From assembly GCF_003574475.2 (NCBI RefSeq), contig NZ_QLIS02000002.1, positions 310,001 to 374,000 on the forward strand: 64,000 nt of DNA, written 5' to 3'. The stretch comes from Pseudofrancisella aestuarii. GTDB taxonomy: Bacteria > Pseudomonadota > Gammaproteobacteria > Francisellales > Francisellaceae. This document shows positions 44,024 to 54,127 of this stretch, one piece after another (position 1 is the stretch's first letter; each line of letters opens with the position of its first letter). The notes beneath the pieces were generated by a model. It had not been told where the DNA came from and searched no databases. It saw only the letters and a list, made by a program, of their open reading frames with translations. Both the position numbers and the translations under genes were made by a program.

Positions 44024-45070
44024 TTATTCTTTTGCTTTCATAAATAAAATGATTAAGAGTACAGCGGCTATTATGGTGGGGGCCATGGCCCCAATAATTG
44101 GAGGAAGTCTTAACATAAGAGCCATAGGTCCAAATATTTGGTTAATAATAAAGAACATAAATCCAATAAATGCACCGAATAACAGTTTTAATATCATCGA
44201 TGAGGAGCGTGTTGAACCTAGACTAAGAGGAACAGATATTAACATCAATAAAATTAAAGATATCGGCTGAAAGACTTCCTGCCAAAATTTTAAACGTATA
44301 GAACCATCGTCAGTATTTAGTTTTGGTGCAAAAGTATATTTAAACAGTTGATTTAGGTTTAAGTATGAGTTTTTATCAATAGTTACAATGTTGGCAATTG
44401 ATAAAGCTAAAGCATCAGACCAAAAATCTTCTTTTATCTGTTTTGTAACATCAATATTTTGCTTTGGCTTGTTAGGAAACTGGATTTTACTTATGTTATA
44501 AGCAGTTGCTGTTTTATCTGAACTATAAACTGCTTTCTCAGCATATCTAACCTCATCAAGCTTACTATCCGTAACTAAAAATTTTCTAATACCAGTAGCT
44601 TCACCTTTTTCAGTATTTATATTTTTAATATTTATAAATCCACTTGGAGTTTTTAACCAAATATTTTTATTATACAAACTGCCTGTGGCAACTTGTCTTT
44701 CTAATGCTGGGGAGATGTAACCTCCAAGTATAATTGTAATTATTGTTGCAAGAAGCCCAACCCCTATCACTCCTCTAGCTATTTGAAAAGTTGACAAACC
44801 TGATGCTCTTAATATGATAATTTCTGAATTATTAGCTAACAAACTTAAGCCCATTAATGCTCCAACCATAGCACAAGCTGGCATAAGGACATATAAAATT
44901 CCTGGCAATTGGAATAAGGTGTCTAATAAAACGTCTAAGGCACTTTCTTGTGAGTTACTAACACCGGCTAGATAAGTGAATATAAAAAACAAAACACTAA
45001 AAATAATTGTAACTATTAAGCAGGAAGCAAGCACTGTTCTAAAAATATAGTTATCAATTTTACTAGTCAC
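44024..45070 (-). CDS. lptG: LPS export permease LptG
   Basis: One of two inner-membrane subunits of the LptB2FG complex that extracts LPS from the outer leaflet. The 348-aa protein has three helices on each side of a large periplasmic beta-jellyroll (about 125-270). The cytosolic coupling region has EIIILRASGLSTFQIARG (about 78-95), and the C-terminal half shows PLSLGSTRSSSMILKLLFG. It begins 3 bases after lptF, as in E. coli. LptB is not in the window. Confidence 0.94.
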   Translation of the reverse strand: MTSKIDNYIFRTVLASCLIVTIIFSVLFFIFTYLAGVSNSQESALDVLLDTLFQLPGILYVLMPACAMVGALMGLSLLANNSEIIILRASGLSTFQIARGVIGVGLLATIITIILGGYISPALERQVATGSLYNKNIWLKTPSGFINIKNINTEKGEATGIRKFLVTDSKLDEVRYAEKAVYSSDKTATAYNISKIQFPNKPKQNIDVTKQIKEDFWSDALALSIANIVTIDKNSYLNLNQLFKYTFAPKLNTDDGSIRLKFWQEVFQPISLILLMLISVPLSLGSTRSSSMILKLLFGAFIGFMFFIINQIFGPMALMLRLPPIIGAMAPTIIAAVLLIILFMKAKE

Positions 45071-45073
45071 AAA

Positions 45074-46189
45074 TTACTTCCTTTTAAGTTTTTTTATTTT
45101 TTCTGATCCATTTTGTTTACGAAGATTATAGATAGCAATAGATCCAAAAATAGCATGACATATCCATGCACCAATCCATATAGGTATTGTACCTGATAGC
45201 ATGAGTGTATTTACAAACATTGATGCTGATAAATATATTGATAAAACAGCAGCAGAAGGTAATAGTTTGGCATATTTGTTCTGTCTAGGGCGGAGTCTAC
45301 ACATAGATAAAGCTAATATGGCTGCTATTATGACAGTAAAAAAAGATCCAAATCTTGTAACTAATTCAGTTAAAGCATACCTTTTATAAGTACTATTTGA
45401 ACTTTGTAGAATATTAGTTATTAATTCACCAGGATAAAATTTGTTAAAGTTATCGCGTTGATAATCCTTAGATTGTTGATACATGATGTCTTCAGCTTTT
45501 ACTGCGGTACCATAAGAGGTTTCGTTAGTTATTGGGTTGATTGTATAGATATTTGCATTATCAAGAATTATAGAGGAGCTATTTGACTCTGATGCAATAT
45601 GACCAGTAGGAGCAGTTATTACGGTATATTTGGGCGATCCTATTTGATATAAAAATATATCTTTTAAAAAATCATCATCTTTTTGACCAATATAACCAGT
45701 TATTGTACCATTTGGAATTTTGATGATTTTTTTATCAGAGACAGCTTGTAACATTGTTTTAGCAGCTAAAGATGTTTGAAATATCATAGTCGTTTGGTTT
45801 GAGAAAGGAAGAATGTACATAGAAAGGCATAGGGCAATAAAACTTATAAACAGTATTGGTTTTAGAAGGTTTTTTATTATTTGAGCCCATGTAATTCCAC
45901 CAGCTAGCGTTACAAACATCTCATTGTTCGAAAAATATTTTCCAAAACATAGCGTTATTGATAAAGATATTGTTATAGGTAGTAGATACGCAAGATCTTG
46001 AGGTATAGTTAATATTACATATTTAAAAACCACATCTACGCCAAAGCCATTTGAGTATGCTTCATTAAAGAGTCTAATAAGGAGATTGCTTAATACAATA
46101 GCTAAGATAAAAAATGTTAAGTTTATAAAGGTGTGAACTACGTCACGATTGTAATATCTTTCTAAAATCAAGTTTAAAGCTAGTATCAT
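45074..46189 (-). CDS. lptF: LPS export permease LptF
   Basis: Partner of LptG, 371 aa, with the same layout: N-terminal helices, the coupling segment NEMFVTLAGGITWAQIIKNLLKP, a periplasmic jellyroll domain (about 130-270), and three C-terminal helices. RLRPRQNKYAKLLPSAAVLSIY is the typical LptF stretch before helix 5. It is divergent from pepA, the same arrangement as pepA/lptF/lptG in E. coli, with 149 bases between the two starts. Confidence 0.93.
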   Translation of the reverse strand: MILALNLILERYYNRDVVHTFINLTFFILAIVLSNLLIRLFNEAYSNGFGVDVVFKYVILTIPQDLAYLLPITISLSITLCFGKYFSNNEMFVTLAGGITWAQIIKNLLKPILFISFIALCLSMYILPFSNQTTMIFQTSLAAKTMLQAVSDKKIIKIPNGTITGYIGQKDDDFLKDIFLYQIGSPKYTVITAPTGHIASESNSSSIILDNANIYTINPITNETSYGTAVKAEDIMYQQSKDYQRDNFNKFYPGELITNILQSSNSTYKRYALTELVTRFGSFFTVIIAAILALSMCRLRPRQNKYAKLLPSAAVLSIYLSASMFVNTLMLSGTIPIWIGAWICHAIFGSIAIYNLRKQNGSEKIKKLKRK

Positions 46190-46338
46190 TTAAAGAAATG
46201 CTACTTTCGATTCTATATTTTTTCTAAAGAAAAGTCAGTAGTTAATGCACTAAATTTAATGTTGCAGAAATGTTTTTTTGCTATTATATATTCTAGATGT
46301 TTTTAAAAAACTCAATTTAATATATTCAGAGAGGTTCT

Positions 46339-47784
46339 ATGAAATTGATGATTAATGATCAGAGCACGTTAGTGACTGAGATAGTATTAATATTTAATGA
46401 TGATATAAAAAAGCTAACTGACAATATGAAGTGCCCAACTTCTAAAGCATTGTTAGATCAAAAAGTTTTTAAAGCTAAATTTGGAGAGGTGTTGCCTCTT
46501 CTTCATCCAGAAAAAAAAGGTTTACTAGTTGGTTTGGGAGAGAATAAAAACTTTTTATCCTCAGAGTTTCATAAAGTAGTAGCTAATGTATGTAAACAAT
46601 TAAGACAATTAGATATTCAAGAAATATCAATCAATATTAATTATTTAGTGCCTAGATTTAATGATGTAAAACAATTGGCATCAGAAGTTGTAAGAAATTT
46701 TGTTTCTGAGAGTTATGGTTTTGATGCTCTTAAATCTGAGAAAGATACATACTCTTTAGAAAGTATAGAAGTTGTTTATGAGGGTGACCAAGATTTAGAA
46801 GAGTCTACTAAGGTTGGATCTGCAATAGCTTTTGGTCAAAACTATGCAAAAGATTTGCAAAATTTACCAGCTAATGTTTGTACTACTGATTACTTATTAA
46901 ACGAAGCAAGAGAGCTTACATCTAAATATGATAAATTTAATCTTTCTTATTTGGATCAAAATGCTATGGCTGAGTTAGGTATGGATTGTGCTTTAGCTGT
47001 AGGGCGTGGCTCAGATATGTCTAACTATACTGTATGTATGGAATATAATGGCGGTAGTAAAGAAAATGCACCAATAGTATTAGTTGGTAAAGGGTTAGTG
47101 TTCGACAATGGTGGTGTTTGTATAAAACCAGCAGCAGGTATGGATTCTATGAAAATGGATATGGGCGGTGCTGCGACTGTTATAGGGACAATGAAAACTT
47201 TAGCTATGCTTGATCTACCTATAAATGTGGTTGGAGTTATGGCTTTAGCTGAAAATGCTGTTGATGCTCGTTCTTACCGCCCAGGAGATGTGCTTAAAAC
47301 AATGAAAGGCATAACAGTTGAAGTTAGTAATACTGATGCGGAAGGTAGATTGGTTTTATGCGATACATTAACTTATGTTGAAAAATATAAACCAAAAGCT
47401 GTTATTAATACCGCTACTCTTACTGGTGCAATGATCGTTTCTTTAGGTGATGCTTATTCTGGTATGTTTGCCAATAGTGATAATTTAGCGAATAGTTTAC
47501 AAAATGCTGCACAGATATCTAATGATTTAGTATGGAGACTGCCTTTACATAAGCCTTATTTAGATAAAGTAAAAAGTGATGTTGCAGATATTAATAATTG
47601 TGGTAAAGACAGATCAGCTGGTTCTATAGTTGCTGCATTATTCTTATCTAAGTTTACAGAAAACTATGAATGGGCTCATCTTGACATAGCAGGTTCAGCT
47701 ATGGGAGATTTTTCAAATTGTAAAGCTAGTGGTAGACCCGTACCGTTATTAACACATTATCTTTTGTCACAAGTATCTAAATAA
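46339..47784 (+). CDS. pepA: Cytosol aminopeptidase PepA
   Basis: A hexameric leucyl aminopeptidase of family M17, 481 aa. The catalytic domain shows LVGKGLVFDNGGVCIKPAAGMDSMKMDMGGAA (metal ligands Lys and Asp) around residues 250-280 and the signature NTDAEGRLVL (about 333). The N-terminal regulatory domain (about 1-150) is poorly conserved, as usual. GAGAGG precedes the ATG. In E. coli PepA also binds DNA as an accessory factor in Xer recombination; nothing here shows that role. Confidence 0.95.
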   Translation: MKLMINDQSTLVTEIVLIFNDDIKKLTDNMKCPTSKALLDQKVFKAKFGEVLPLLHPEKKGLLVGLGENKNFLSSEFHKVVANVCKQLRQLDIQEISININYLVPRFNDVKQLASEVVRNFVSESYGFDALKSEKDTYSLESIEVVYEGDQDLEESTKVGSAIAFGQNYAKDLQNLPANVCTTDYLLNEARELTSKYDKFNLSYLDQNAMAELGMDCALAVGRGSDMSNYTVCMEYNGGSKENAPIVLVGKGLVFDNGGVCIKPAAGMDSMKMDMGGAATVIGTMKTLAMLDLPINVVGVMALAENAVDARSYRPGDVLKTMKGITVEVSNTDAEGRLVLCDTLTYVEKYKPKAVINTATLTGAMIVSLGDAYSGMFANSDNLANSLQNAAQISNDLVWRLPLHKPYLDKVKSDVADINNCGKDRSAGSIVAALFLSKFTENYEWAHLDIAGSAMGDFSNCKASGRPVPLLTHYLLSQVSK

Positions 47785-47837
47785 TTAATTTTTATATAAA
47801 TCTCTAGTATATTTCTTCTTATTTGTTAAAATATTGT

Positions 47838-47871
47838 CGTAATTAAATTCATAATCCTTAATTTAATTACG
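47838..47871. promoter_or_regulatory. Perfect 12-bp inverted repeat in the guaB leader
   Basis: The arms CGTAATTAAATT (47838-47849) and AATTTAATTACG (47860-47871) match at all 12 positions and frame a 10-base loop. The last base of the right arm is the first G of the guaB ribosome site GGAGT. A TAAAAT box at 47827-47832 could be the -10, placing the hairpin at the very 5' end of the mRNA. It might stabilise the mRNA, bind a regulator as DNA or limit initiation. Confidence 0.55.
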
Positions 47872-47881
47872 GAGTCTTTTT

Positions 47882-49342
47882 ATGTTAAGAATCACAGAAC
47901 AAGCAACTACATTTGATGATGTTTTGCTTTCACCAAGATATTCAAGCGTTTTACCTCATGAGGTAGATTTGCAAACTAATATCACTAAAGATATTAAGCT
48001 TAATATTCCTTTAGTTTCAGCTGCAATGGATACTGTTACAGAATCTAGATTGGCAATAGCAATTGCTCAAGAAGGAGGTATAGGTATTATTCATAAAAAT
48101 ATGACTATAGCAGCTCAGGCACAAGAGGTTAAAAAAGTTAAACGATTTGAAAATGGAATGGTTATTGATCCAATCACAGTTAAGCCATATAACTCTATCA
48201 AGGAGATTATGGCGTTATCACAGGAGCATAATTTCTCAGGATTTCCTGTCGTGGATGAGGATAACCATTTGGTTGGTATTATTACGAGAAGAGATTTTAG
48301 ATTTGCTAAAGACTTAGAAGAGCCAATAAGCTCTATTATGACAACTAAAGATAAATTGGTTACAGTTCCAGAGAATGCTTCTCAAGGTTCGATTAAGAAA
48401 AAACTTCATGAGAATAAAATTGAAAAAGTTTTAGTAGTTAATGATGATTTTGAGCTTATTGGGCTTATTACTACTAAAGATATAGAGAAATCTCAAAATA
48501 AGCCTATGGCATGTAAAGACCATTTGGGCCGTTTAAGAGTAGGCGCTGCTGTTGGGACTGCTTCAGATACAAAGAAAAGAGTAGCAGCCTTAGCAAGAGA
48601 AGATGTTGATATAATAGTTGTTGATACTGCACATGGTCATTCTCAAGGTGTACTGGATATGGTTAAGTGGGTTAAGAAGAATTATCCACATATACAAGTA
48701 ATCGGTGGTAATATTGCTACTGCAGAGGCAGCTAAGGACTTGGTGGAAGCTGGTGCAGATGCTGTTAAGGTTGGTATTGGGCCAGGATCCATTTGTACAA
48801 CGAGAGTTGTGGCGGGTGTTGGTGTTCCACAACTTACAGCTATTTCAAATGTTGTTAAAGCTTTAGAGGGTACGGGAGTGCCAGCTATTGCTGATGGTGG
48901 CATTAGATACTCTGGTGATATTGCAAAAGCTATTGTTGCTGGAGCATCTGTTGTTATGATTGGGGGACTTTTTGCAGGGACAGAAGAGTCACCTGGGGAA
49001 GTTGAGTTATTCCAAGGACGTTCATATAAATCTTATCGAGGTATGGGTTCTCTAGGAGCAATGGAGAAAGGATCTTCTGATAGGTACTTTCAAAGTAATA
49101 CTGAAGCAAGAAAGCTTGTCCCAGAAGGTGTTGAGGGAAGAGTGCCTTATAAGGGATTACTTAATGCTGTAATACATCAATTAATTGGTGGATTAAGATC
49201 AAGTATGGGATATACAGGTTCAAAAGATATACAAACAATGAGAACTGAGCCAACTTTTGTACAAATTACATCAGCTGGATTTAGTGAGTCTCATGTTCAT
49301 AATGTGACAATTACAAAGGAGCCACCAAATTATCAGCTTTAA
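47882..49342 (+). CDS. guaB: Inosine-5'-monophosphate dehydrogenase
   Basis: Rate-limiting step of guanine nucleotide synthesis: NAD-dependent oxidation of IMP to XMP. The 486-aa protein has the catalytic TIM barrel split by two CBS domains (about 95-205). The active-site loop GPGSICTTR contains the catalytic Cys305. The flap residue Arg-Tyr pair lies in GRVPYKGL (about 421-428). GuaA does not follow; the next gene is convergent. An inverted repeat in the leader may govern expression. Confidence 0.97.
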   Translation: MLRITEQATTFDDVLLSPRYSSVLPHEVDLQTNITKDIKLNIPLVSAAMDTVTESRLAIAIAQEGGIGIIHKNMTIAAQAQEVKKVKRFENGMVIDPITVKPYNSIKEIMALSQEHNFSGFPVVDEDNHLVGIITRRDFRFAKDLEEPISSIMTTKDKLVTVPENASQGSIKKKLHENKIEKVLVVNDDFELIGLITTKDIEKSQNKPMACKDHLGRLRVGAAVGTASDTKKRVAALAREDVDIIVVDTAHGHSQGVLDMVKWVKKNYPHIQVIGGNIATAEAAKDLVEAGADAVKVGIGPGSICTTRVVAGVGVPQLTAISNVVKALEGTGVPAIADGGIRYSGDIAKAIVAGASVVMIGGLFAGTEESPGEVELFQGRSYKSYRGMGSLGAMEKGSSDRYFQSNTEARKLVPEGVEGRVPYKGLLNAVIHQLIGGLRSSMGYTGSKDIQTMRTEPTFVQITSAGFSESHVHNVTITKEPPNYQL

Positions 49343-49384
49343 TTTTTATCTTTAAATTTTTCATAGGAATTACTAAATATATTT

Positions 49385-49408
49385 AGATCCCTTAATATTA
49401 AGAGATCT
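49385..49408. terminator. Near-perfect 24-base palindrome between guaB and the chitinase gene
   Basis: The sequence from 49385 to 49408 reads the same on both strands except for one mismatched pair (the sixth base from each end). It lies in the 124-base gap between two convergent genes. It could act as a two-way terminator or operator-like site; no T-tract follows immediately, so the first use is uncertain. Confidence 0.4.
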
Positions 49409-49466
49409 ATTTCATAATAGACTTTTGATAGATTGAAATAAAAAAGAATTATAAAAATATAGATGA

Positions 49467-51746
49467 TTAAATAGCTGTAGGATTTTGTTGGTAATTATTT
49501 ACTTTAGTTTTTAACCAACCACCATCATTGCTAGGGAAAGTACCAACGCTAGTGGTATTTCCACCTCCCCATAAGATAGAGAATACATGACTATCTTTAG
49601 CAAGATCCATGTGGCTATTATGCCAATCATTATTATCCATTTTTAGATATGATTTCATATCACATCCTGTATTAGAGCAGTTATATGAACCTGTAGGTAA
49701 ATTTATAGCTTGGATATATGGTTTTAGATTTGTTAATCCAGCTACAAGATCATCATTACCAAAGAAATAGTCAGGAGCAGTAGCAGCATGATCTGTTCTT
49801 GCATCAACATCTCCAGTAATTTGTAAATGTCCACCAGGTATTTGCCATAGCATTACAGGAACATCACCTAAGCCTTCACTCATTTGCTTAACATATGTTA
49901 GATAATTAGCCCAGTCTCTTTGGTTCCATACATACCCAATACCTGCCGCTGATGGAATTGGATCCATCTCATACTTATCAAATATTAAGAATTCTGGTTT
50001 GTATGGGCCTGAATATACGCCTAAATCTTTCCATAGTTTAACAGTAGGAGCTGTTATAACGGAATCAATTTGTGCTTCTGAATAGTTGTTATGTACCCAG
50101 TTAGCAGAGTTGTCATTCCATACGTTCTCTTGCCATCCGAAAGTCACATCTGGACCTAATTTTTTGATAGCCCAGTTAGAAGCTTGAATCCAGCCATTGA
50201 AGTTGTCTTCAAAAGTAGGGACAGCTGGGTTTGCTAAATTTTTAGGAGCTTCACCTAATATTCTAATTGCTTCACTTTCCCATGCTGCTTTAATATCCCA
50301 CGCTGAATAAACATTATATTTTTTGTACTCTCCAGCATAAGCTTCTTCTAGAACTTGAGAAGGAGTTCTATTTGTTATTGTAATAGTTGAACCATTTTGA
50401 AGTGTTAAATTCCAGTCGTGAGGAGTTGTAACAAACCAATATGCTTGCTGAACTGATTTATTAACAGCAATTGATTTCATATCTCCTATTTGTTTAGTAG
50501 AAGAGTTATATAGTTTTTGCTGTTGAATCATTCCTAATAAATCTGGATTTAGAACAATTGCACCAGTAGTGCCATTAGCTTTACCACCTTTTTCTAGAGT
50601 TTCAGTCACAAGCATTAGGTTTATGAAATGCATAGCTAAAACATCAACAGTTTCAAAGTCTTTATAAGCAGTACCACCACTCATTTCACCCGTATACATA
50701 ACCATCACTGGTCTTACAGCGTGATTATTTAAAGTTGATAAGCTAGAAGCTAATTTGACAGTGTTTCTAGTATATATAGGGAATACGATTTTACCTGGAT
50801 CACCGTTACCGCCATCACCAGCATACTTAAATATGGCATCAACATTGCGTCCTTGTAATTGAGCTGTATTAGTTGTATCTGCATCAGTAACAGCGCCCAT
50901 AGCAATATGGTTTGGCCAACCAGCTACAGAGCTTCCAGTATTCGCAGATTCTGTAAATACAATGCTTATATTGTTTTGCCCAGATGATGTTATGCTTATT
51001 TGTTTATTTTCAAAAGTATATTTAGAGCCATCTTGATATAGAGTTTTAGCACTTACATTGTATGTTCCTTCAGGAAGCATTGCTTGATTTGCACCACTAG
51101 AAACAACAATCTGCTGAACTAAATTATTGTTTGAATCTTTAATTTCTAGTTCAGTTGAAGAATTTTGAGGTAAGCCAGATACTGTGAAATATGTTTGATA
51201 AGTCGGAGCTGGAGTCGGAGCTGGAGTCGGAGCTGGAGTCGGAGCTGGAGTCGGAGCTGGAGTCGGAGCATTACCGGTTACACGCCATACTCCCCATTGA
51301 CCAGAATCGCTTGGCTTATCATTTTTTGTCCACCATTGAGCTTCATAAGTTGTGCCATTGTATACAACTGTATTACCTTTTGTATATGTTGCTTCAGAGT
51401 CCCATGTGTTATTAGTCGGAGCTGGAGTCGGAGCTGGAGTCGGAGCTGGAGTCGGAGCTGGAGTCGGAGCTGGAGTCGGAGCTGGAGTCGGAGCTGGAGT
51501 CGGAGCTGGAGTCGGAGAACCTAAATCCTTCCATGCATATTGTCCATAAATTCCAGAAGGTTTGTAAGCTGCGATAGTACACCAACCTGCAGCAGCGCCT
51601 TCCACGCATTGATAAGTATGTCCATTATCTGTAACTTTAGTACCAGCTTTATATGTTGATAGATCATTGTTTGACCATTCAGATAACGCAAAAGCAGGTG
51701 AGGTTAAGGATAAACTAATTGCTACTGTTAATAATTTATATTTCAT
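49467..51746 (-). CDS. Secreted modular chitin-binding protein, putative chitinase
   Basis: A 759-aa secreted protein. Signal peptide about residues 1-20 (cut after SPAFA). A first CBM5/12-like module (21-76, [17 protein letters not shown]), a PT linker, a second CBM5/12 module (about 110-160, [25 protein letters not shown]), another PT linker, a small beta domain (about 188-275), and a catalytic-type domain from about 285 to the end. It resembles a Francisella chitinase called family 18. I do not find the usual DGxDxDxE motif; an acidic stretch FDKYEMD at about 589-595 may serve. The two linkers are encoded by minisatellites. Confidence 0.75.
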   Translation of the reverse strand: MKYKLLTVAISLSLTSPAFALSEWSNNDLSTYKAGTKVTDNGHTYQCVEGAAAGWCTIAAYKPSGIYGQYAWKDLGSPTPAPTPAPTPAPTPAPTPAPTPAPTPAPTPAPTNNTWDSEATYTKGNTVVYNGTTYEAQWWTKNDKPSDSGQWGVWRVTGNAPTPAPTPAPTPAPTPAPTPAPTYQTYFTVSGLPQNSSTELEIKDSNNNLVQQIVVSSGANQAMLPEGTYNVSAKTLYQDGSKYTFENKQISITSSGQNNISIVFTESANTGSSVAGWPNHIAMGAVTDADTTNTAQLQGRNVDAIFKYAGDGGNGDPGKIVFPIYTRNTVKLASSLSTLNNHAVRPVMVMYTGEMSGGTAYKDFETVDVLAMHFINLMLVTETLEKGGKANGTTGAIVLNPDLLGMIQQQKLYNSSTKQIGDMKSIAVNKSVQQAYWFVTTPHDWNLTLQNGSTITITNRTPSQVLEEAYAGEYKKYNVYSAWDIKAAWESEAIRILGEAPKNLANPAVPTFEDNFNGWIQASNWAIKKLGPDVTFGWQENVWNDNSANWVHNNYSEAQIDSVITAPTVKLWKDLGVYSGPYKPEFLIFDKYEMDPIPSAAGIGYVWNQRDWANYLTYVKQMSEGLGDVPVMLWQIPGGHLQITGDVDARTDHAATAPDYFFGNDDLVAGLTNLKPYIQAINLPTGSYNCSNTGCDMKSYLKMDNNDWHNSHMDLAKDSHVFSILWGGGNTTSVGTFPSNDGGWLKTKVNNYQQNPTAI
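51201..51270. repeat. 12-bp minisatellite coding the second PT linker
   Basis: Nearly six tandem copies of a 12-base unit (AGTCGGAGCTGG on the plus strand) with no visible sequence change between copies. On the minus strand it encodes Thr-Pro-Ala-Pro. It separates the second chitin-binding module from the rest of the protein. The unit is a multiple of three, so gain or loss of copies keeps the frame. Confidence 0.95.
51414..51517. repeat. 12-bp minisatellite coding the first PT linker
   Basis: Between eight and nine tandem copies of the same 12-base unit as in the second linker, again identical. It joins the two chitin-binding modules. The shared unit in two places suggests copying between linkers, and the perfect repeats suggest recent slippage or homogenisation. 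Length polymorphism between strains is likely. Confidence 0.95.
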
Positions 51747-51880
51747 ATAATTTTCACAAAATTGATTAAGTATATTAAGTTCCTTAATTATAAACTAAAA
51801 TAAACTTACAAACTTCATTTGTTATACAGCAAAATATAAAAATATTTTCTAAAGAGTTTTCTTATCTGTGAATTGTGTAT

Positions 51881-51906
51881 TTGAAATTAAATATTAATGC
51901 TATAAT
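51881..51906 (+). promoter_or_regulatory. Possible promoter for lysine decarboxylase
   Basis: A perfect TATAAT at 51901-51906 lies about 35 bases before the gene start. TTGAAA at 51881-51886 would be a -35 box, but the 14-base spacing is short. The real -35 could be absent or activator-dependent, which would fit an inducible acid-stress gene. Confidence 0.3.
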
Positions 51907-51941
51907 TTGGTCTTTATTTTCTCTTTATAGGAGTTTGGTTT

Positions 51942-54086
51942 ATGAAAAGTGTTGTTTTTATTTATCCGGATAGTTTAAAACCATATAAAGAAGAGTTTTT
52001 GAATAAAATTCAGTCAGATTTAGAAGCAAAAAAATATTTGACGCTTGTTATAGATAATATGCAAGAAGTTGTAGAAATATTGGAAGAAAATTCTAGAGTT
52101 TGCTGTATAGTCTTAGATAGATCTACATTCAATTTAGAAGCTTTTCATAATATAGCGCATATAAATTCAAAGCTTCCTATATTTGCTGTATCAGACTATG
52201 GCCAAAGCATTAAGCTGAATTTAAAAGATTTTAATTTGAATATTAACTTTATACAGTATGATGCTTTAGCTAGTGAAGATTCTGAATTTATACATAAAAC
52301 TATAGCTACTTATTTTAACGATATATTGCCTCCATTTACTCATAGGCTTATGCAATATTCAAAAGAATTTAACTCAGTCTTTTGTACACCGGGACATCAG
52401 GGAGGGTATGGCTTTCAGCGTTCTCCAGTTGGAACACTGTTTTATGATTTTTTTGGTGAAAATATATTTAAGACTGATGTTTCTATATCAATGCAGGAAC
52501 TTGGGAGTTTACTAGATCATAGTGGTGTTCATGAGGATGCTGAGGAATATGTTTCTAAAATTTTTAAATCAGATAGATCTTTAATTGTTACTAATGGAAC
52601 ATCTACAGCAAATAAAATAGTTGGAATGTATAGTGTAGCTGATGGTGATACAGTTTTACTTGATAGGAACTGTCATAAGTCACTTACTCATTTAATGATG
52701 ATGGTAGATGTTAATCCTGTTTATTTTAGACCTACAAGAAATGCTTATGGAATAATAGGTGGCATTCCTAAAAGTGAATTCAGAAGAGATGTTATAGAGA
52801 AAAAAATAGCTGATAGTAATATTGCTACAGAGTGGCCTAGCTATGCCGTTGTAACTAACTCAACTTATGATGGTCTTTTATATAATACAGATACTATTCA
52901 TAGAGATTTAGATGTTAAAAAATTACACTTTGATAGTGCATGGATTCCTTACGCTATTTTTCATCCAGTTTATAAGCATAAGTCAGGGATGACAATAAAG
53001 CCTAAAGAGGGACATACTGTCTTTGAAACGCAATCTACACATAAGCTTCTTTCAGCTTTTAGTCAAGCATCAATGATACATATTAAAGGTGACTATAATG
53101 AAGAAGTACTAAATGAATCTTTTATGATGCATACATCGACATCGCCATTTTATCCTTTAGTTGCAAGTACTGAAACAGCAGCGGCAATGATGGAAGGAGA
53201 ACAAGGTTTTAATCTTATAGATAAAACTATAAATCTAGCTATAGATTTTAGAAGAGAATTATTAAAGCTTAAGAGAGAGTCAGAAACATGGTTCTTCGAT
53301 GTGTGGCAACCTGAGAATATTACAAATAAAGAAACTTGGGCTTTAAGAAATGCAGATGATTGGCATGGGTTTGAAGAAGTTGATGGGGATTTTTTATTTT
53401 TAGATCCTGTTAAGGTAACTATTTTAACACCAGGTATTGAAGATAATAATATTCAGAAAAATGGTATTCCTGCAGATGTGGTTGCTAAATTTTTAGAAGA
53501 GCATGATATTGTTGTTGAGAAGTCTGGGCCTTACTCACTACTATTTATATTTAGTATTGGAACTACAAAAGCTAAATCTATGAGACTTTTATCGGTATTG
53601 AATAAATTTAAACAAATGTATGATGAGAATGCTTTAGTAGAAAAAATGTTGCCATCTCTATATGCGATTGATCCTAGATTTTATGAAAAAATGAAGATAA
53701 AAGATATTAGTGATACATTGCATAGTTTTATGTATGAGTCAAAGCTACCAAATCTTATGTATCATGCTTTTGATGTGTTACCGGAGCAAGAAATGAATCC
53801 GCATAGAGCTTTTCAGAGATTGTTAAAGGGTAAGGTGAAGAAGGTTCCATTAACAGAGTTGTATGGAAATACTTCAGCTGTCATGATCCTACCATATCCA
53901 CCGGGTATTCCATTAGTTTTGCCGGGTGAAAAAATAACAGAAGATTCTAAAATAATATTAGAGTTTTTATTGATGTTAGAAAAAATTGGGTCTAGATTGC
54001 CAGGATTTGGTACTGATATTCATGGTCCTGAAAGAGCTAGAGATGGGACTCTGTATATTAAGGTAATAGATCCTGATATTGAATAA
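51942..54086 (+). CDS. Lysine decarboxylase (LdcC/CadA type)
   Basis: PLP enzyme of the fold-type I Orn/Lys/Arg decarboxylases; converts lysine to cadaverine and consumes a proton. The 714-aa length is nearly that of E. coli LdcI. Domains: N-terminal wing (1-130), core with PLP lysine at 368 in STHKLLSAFSQASMIH, and C-terminal domain. CTPGHQGG (about 147) and FDSAWIPYAIFHPVY match the lysine-specific members better than SpeC or AdiA. GGAG lies upstream of the ATG. No cadB-type antiporter is adjacent, so it probably serves biosynthetic or general acid tolerance; the call of substrate is by similarity. Confidence 0.87.
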   Translation: MKSVVFIYPDSLKPYKEEFLNKIQSDLEAKKYLTLVIDNMQEVVEILEENSRVCCIVLDRSTFNLEAFHNIAHINSKLPIFAVSDYGQSIKLNLKDFNLNINFIQYDALASEDSEFIHKTIATYFNDILPPFTHRLMQYSKEFNSVFCTPGHQGGYGFQRSPVGTLFYDFFGENIFKTDVSISMQELGSLLDHSGVHEDAEEYVSKIFKSDRSLIVTNGTSTANKIVGMYSVADGDTVLLDRNCHKSLTHLMMMVDVNPVYFRPTRNAYGIIGGIPKSEFRRDVIEKKIADSNIATEWPSYAVVTNSTYDGLLYNTDTIHRDLDVKKLHFDSAWIPYAIFHPVYKHKSGMTIKPKEGHTVFETQSTHKLLSAFSQASMIHIKGDYNEEVLNESFMMHTSTSPFYPLVASTETAAAMMEGEQGFNLIDKTINLAIDFRRELLKLKRESETWFFDVWQPENITNKETWALRNADDWHGFEEVDGDFLFLDPVKVTILTPGIEDNNIQKNGIPADVVAKFLEEHDIVVEKSGPYSLLFIFSIGTTKAKSMRLLSVLNKFKQMYDENALVEKMLPSLYAIDPRFYEKMKIKDISDTLHSFMYESKLPNLMYHAFDVLPEQEMNPHRAFQRLLKGKVKKVPLTELYGNTSAVMILPYPPGIPLVLPGEKITEDSKIILEFLLMLEKIGSRLPGFGTDIHGPERARDGTLYIKVIDPDIE

Positions 54087-54127
54087 TTCTTATTTTCATT
54101 TTTCTATTTTTTATAAATAGGTTATGA

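Noticed and set aside
48590-48903. Antisense open frames inside guaB
   Set aside because: Shadow frames opposite conserved coding sequence, without ribosome sites or recognisable motifs.
51201-51517. CRISPR-like array
   Set aside because: The repeats are contiguous 12-base units without spacers, inside a coding gene, and no cas gene is near.
51191-51609. Long open frames on both strands over the chitinase linkers (Arg-Ser-Trp, Glu-Ser-Glu-Leu and Ser-Asp repeats)
   Set aside because: They are shadow translations of the 12-base minisatellite, which stays open in all frames. The chitinase frame has the signal peptide and domains on both sides.
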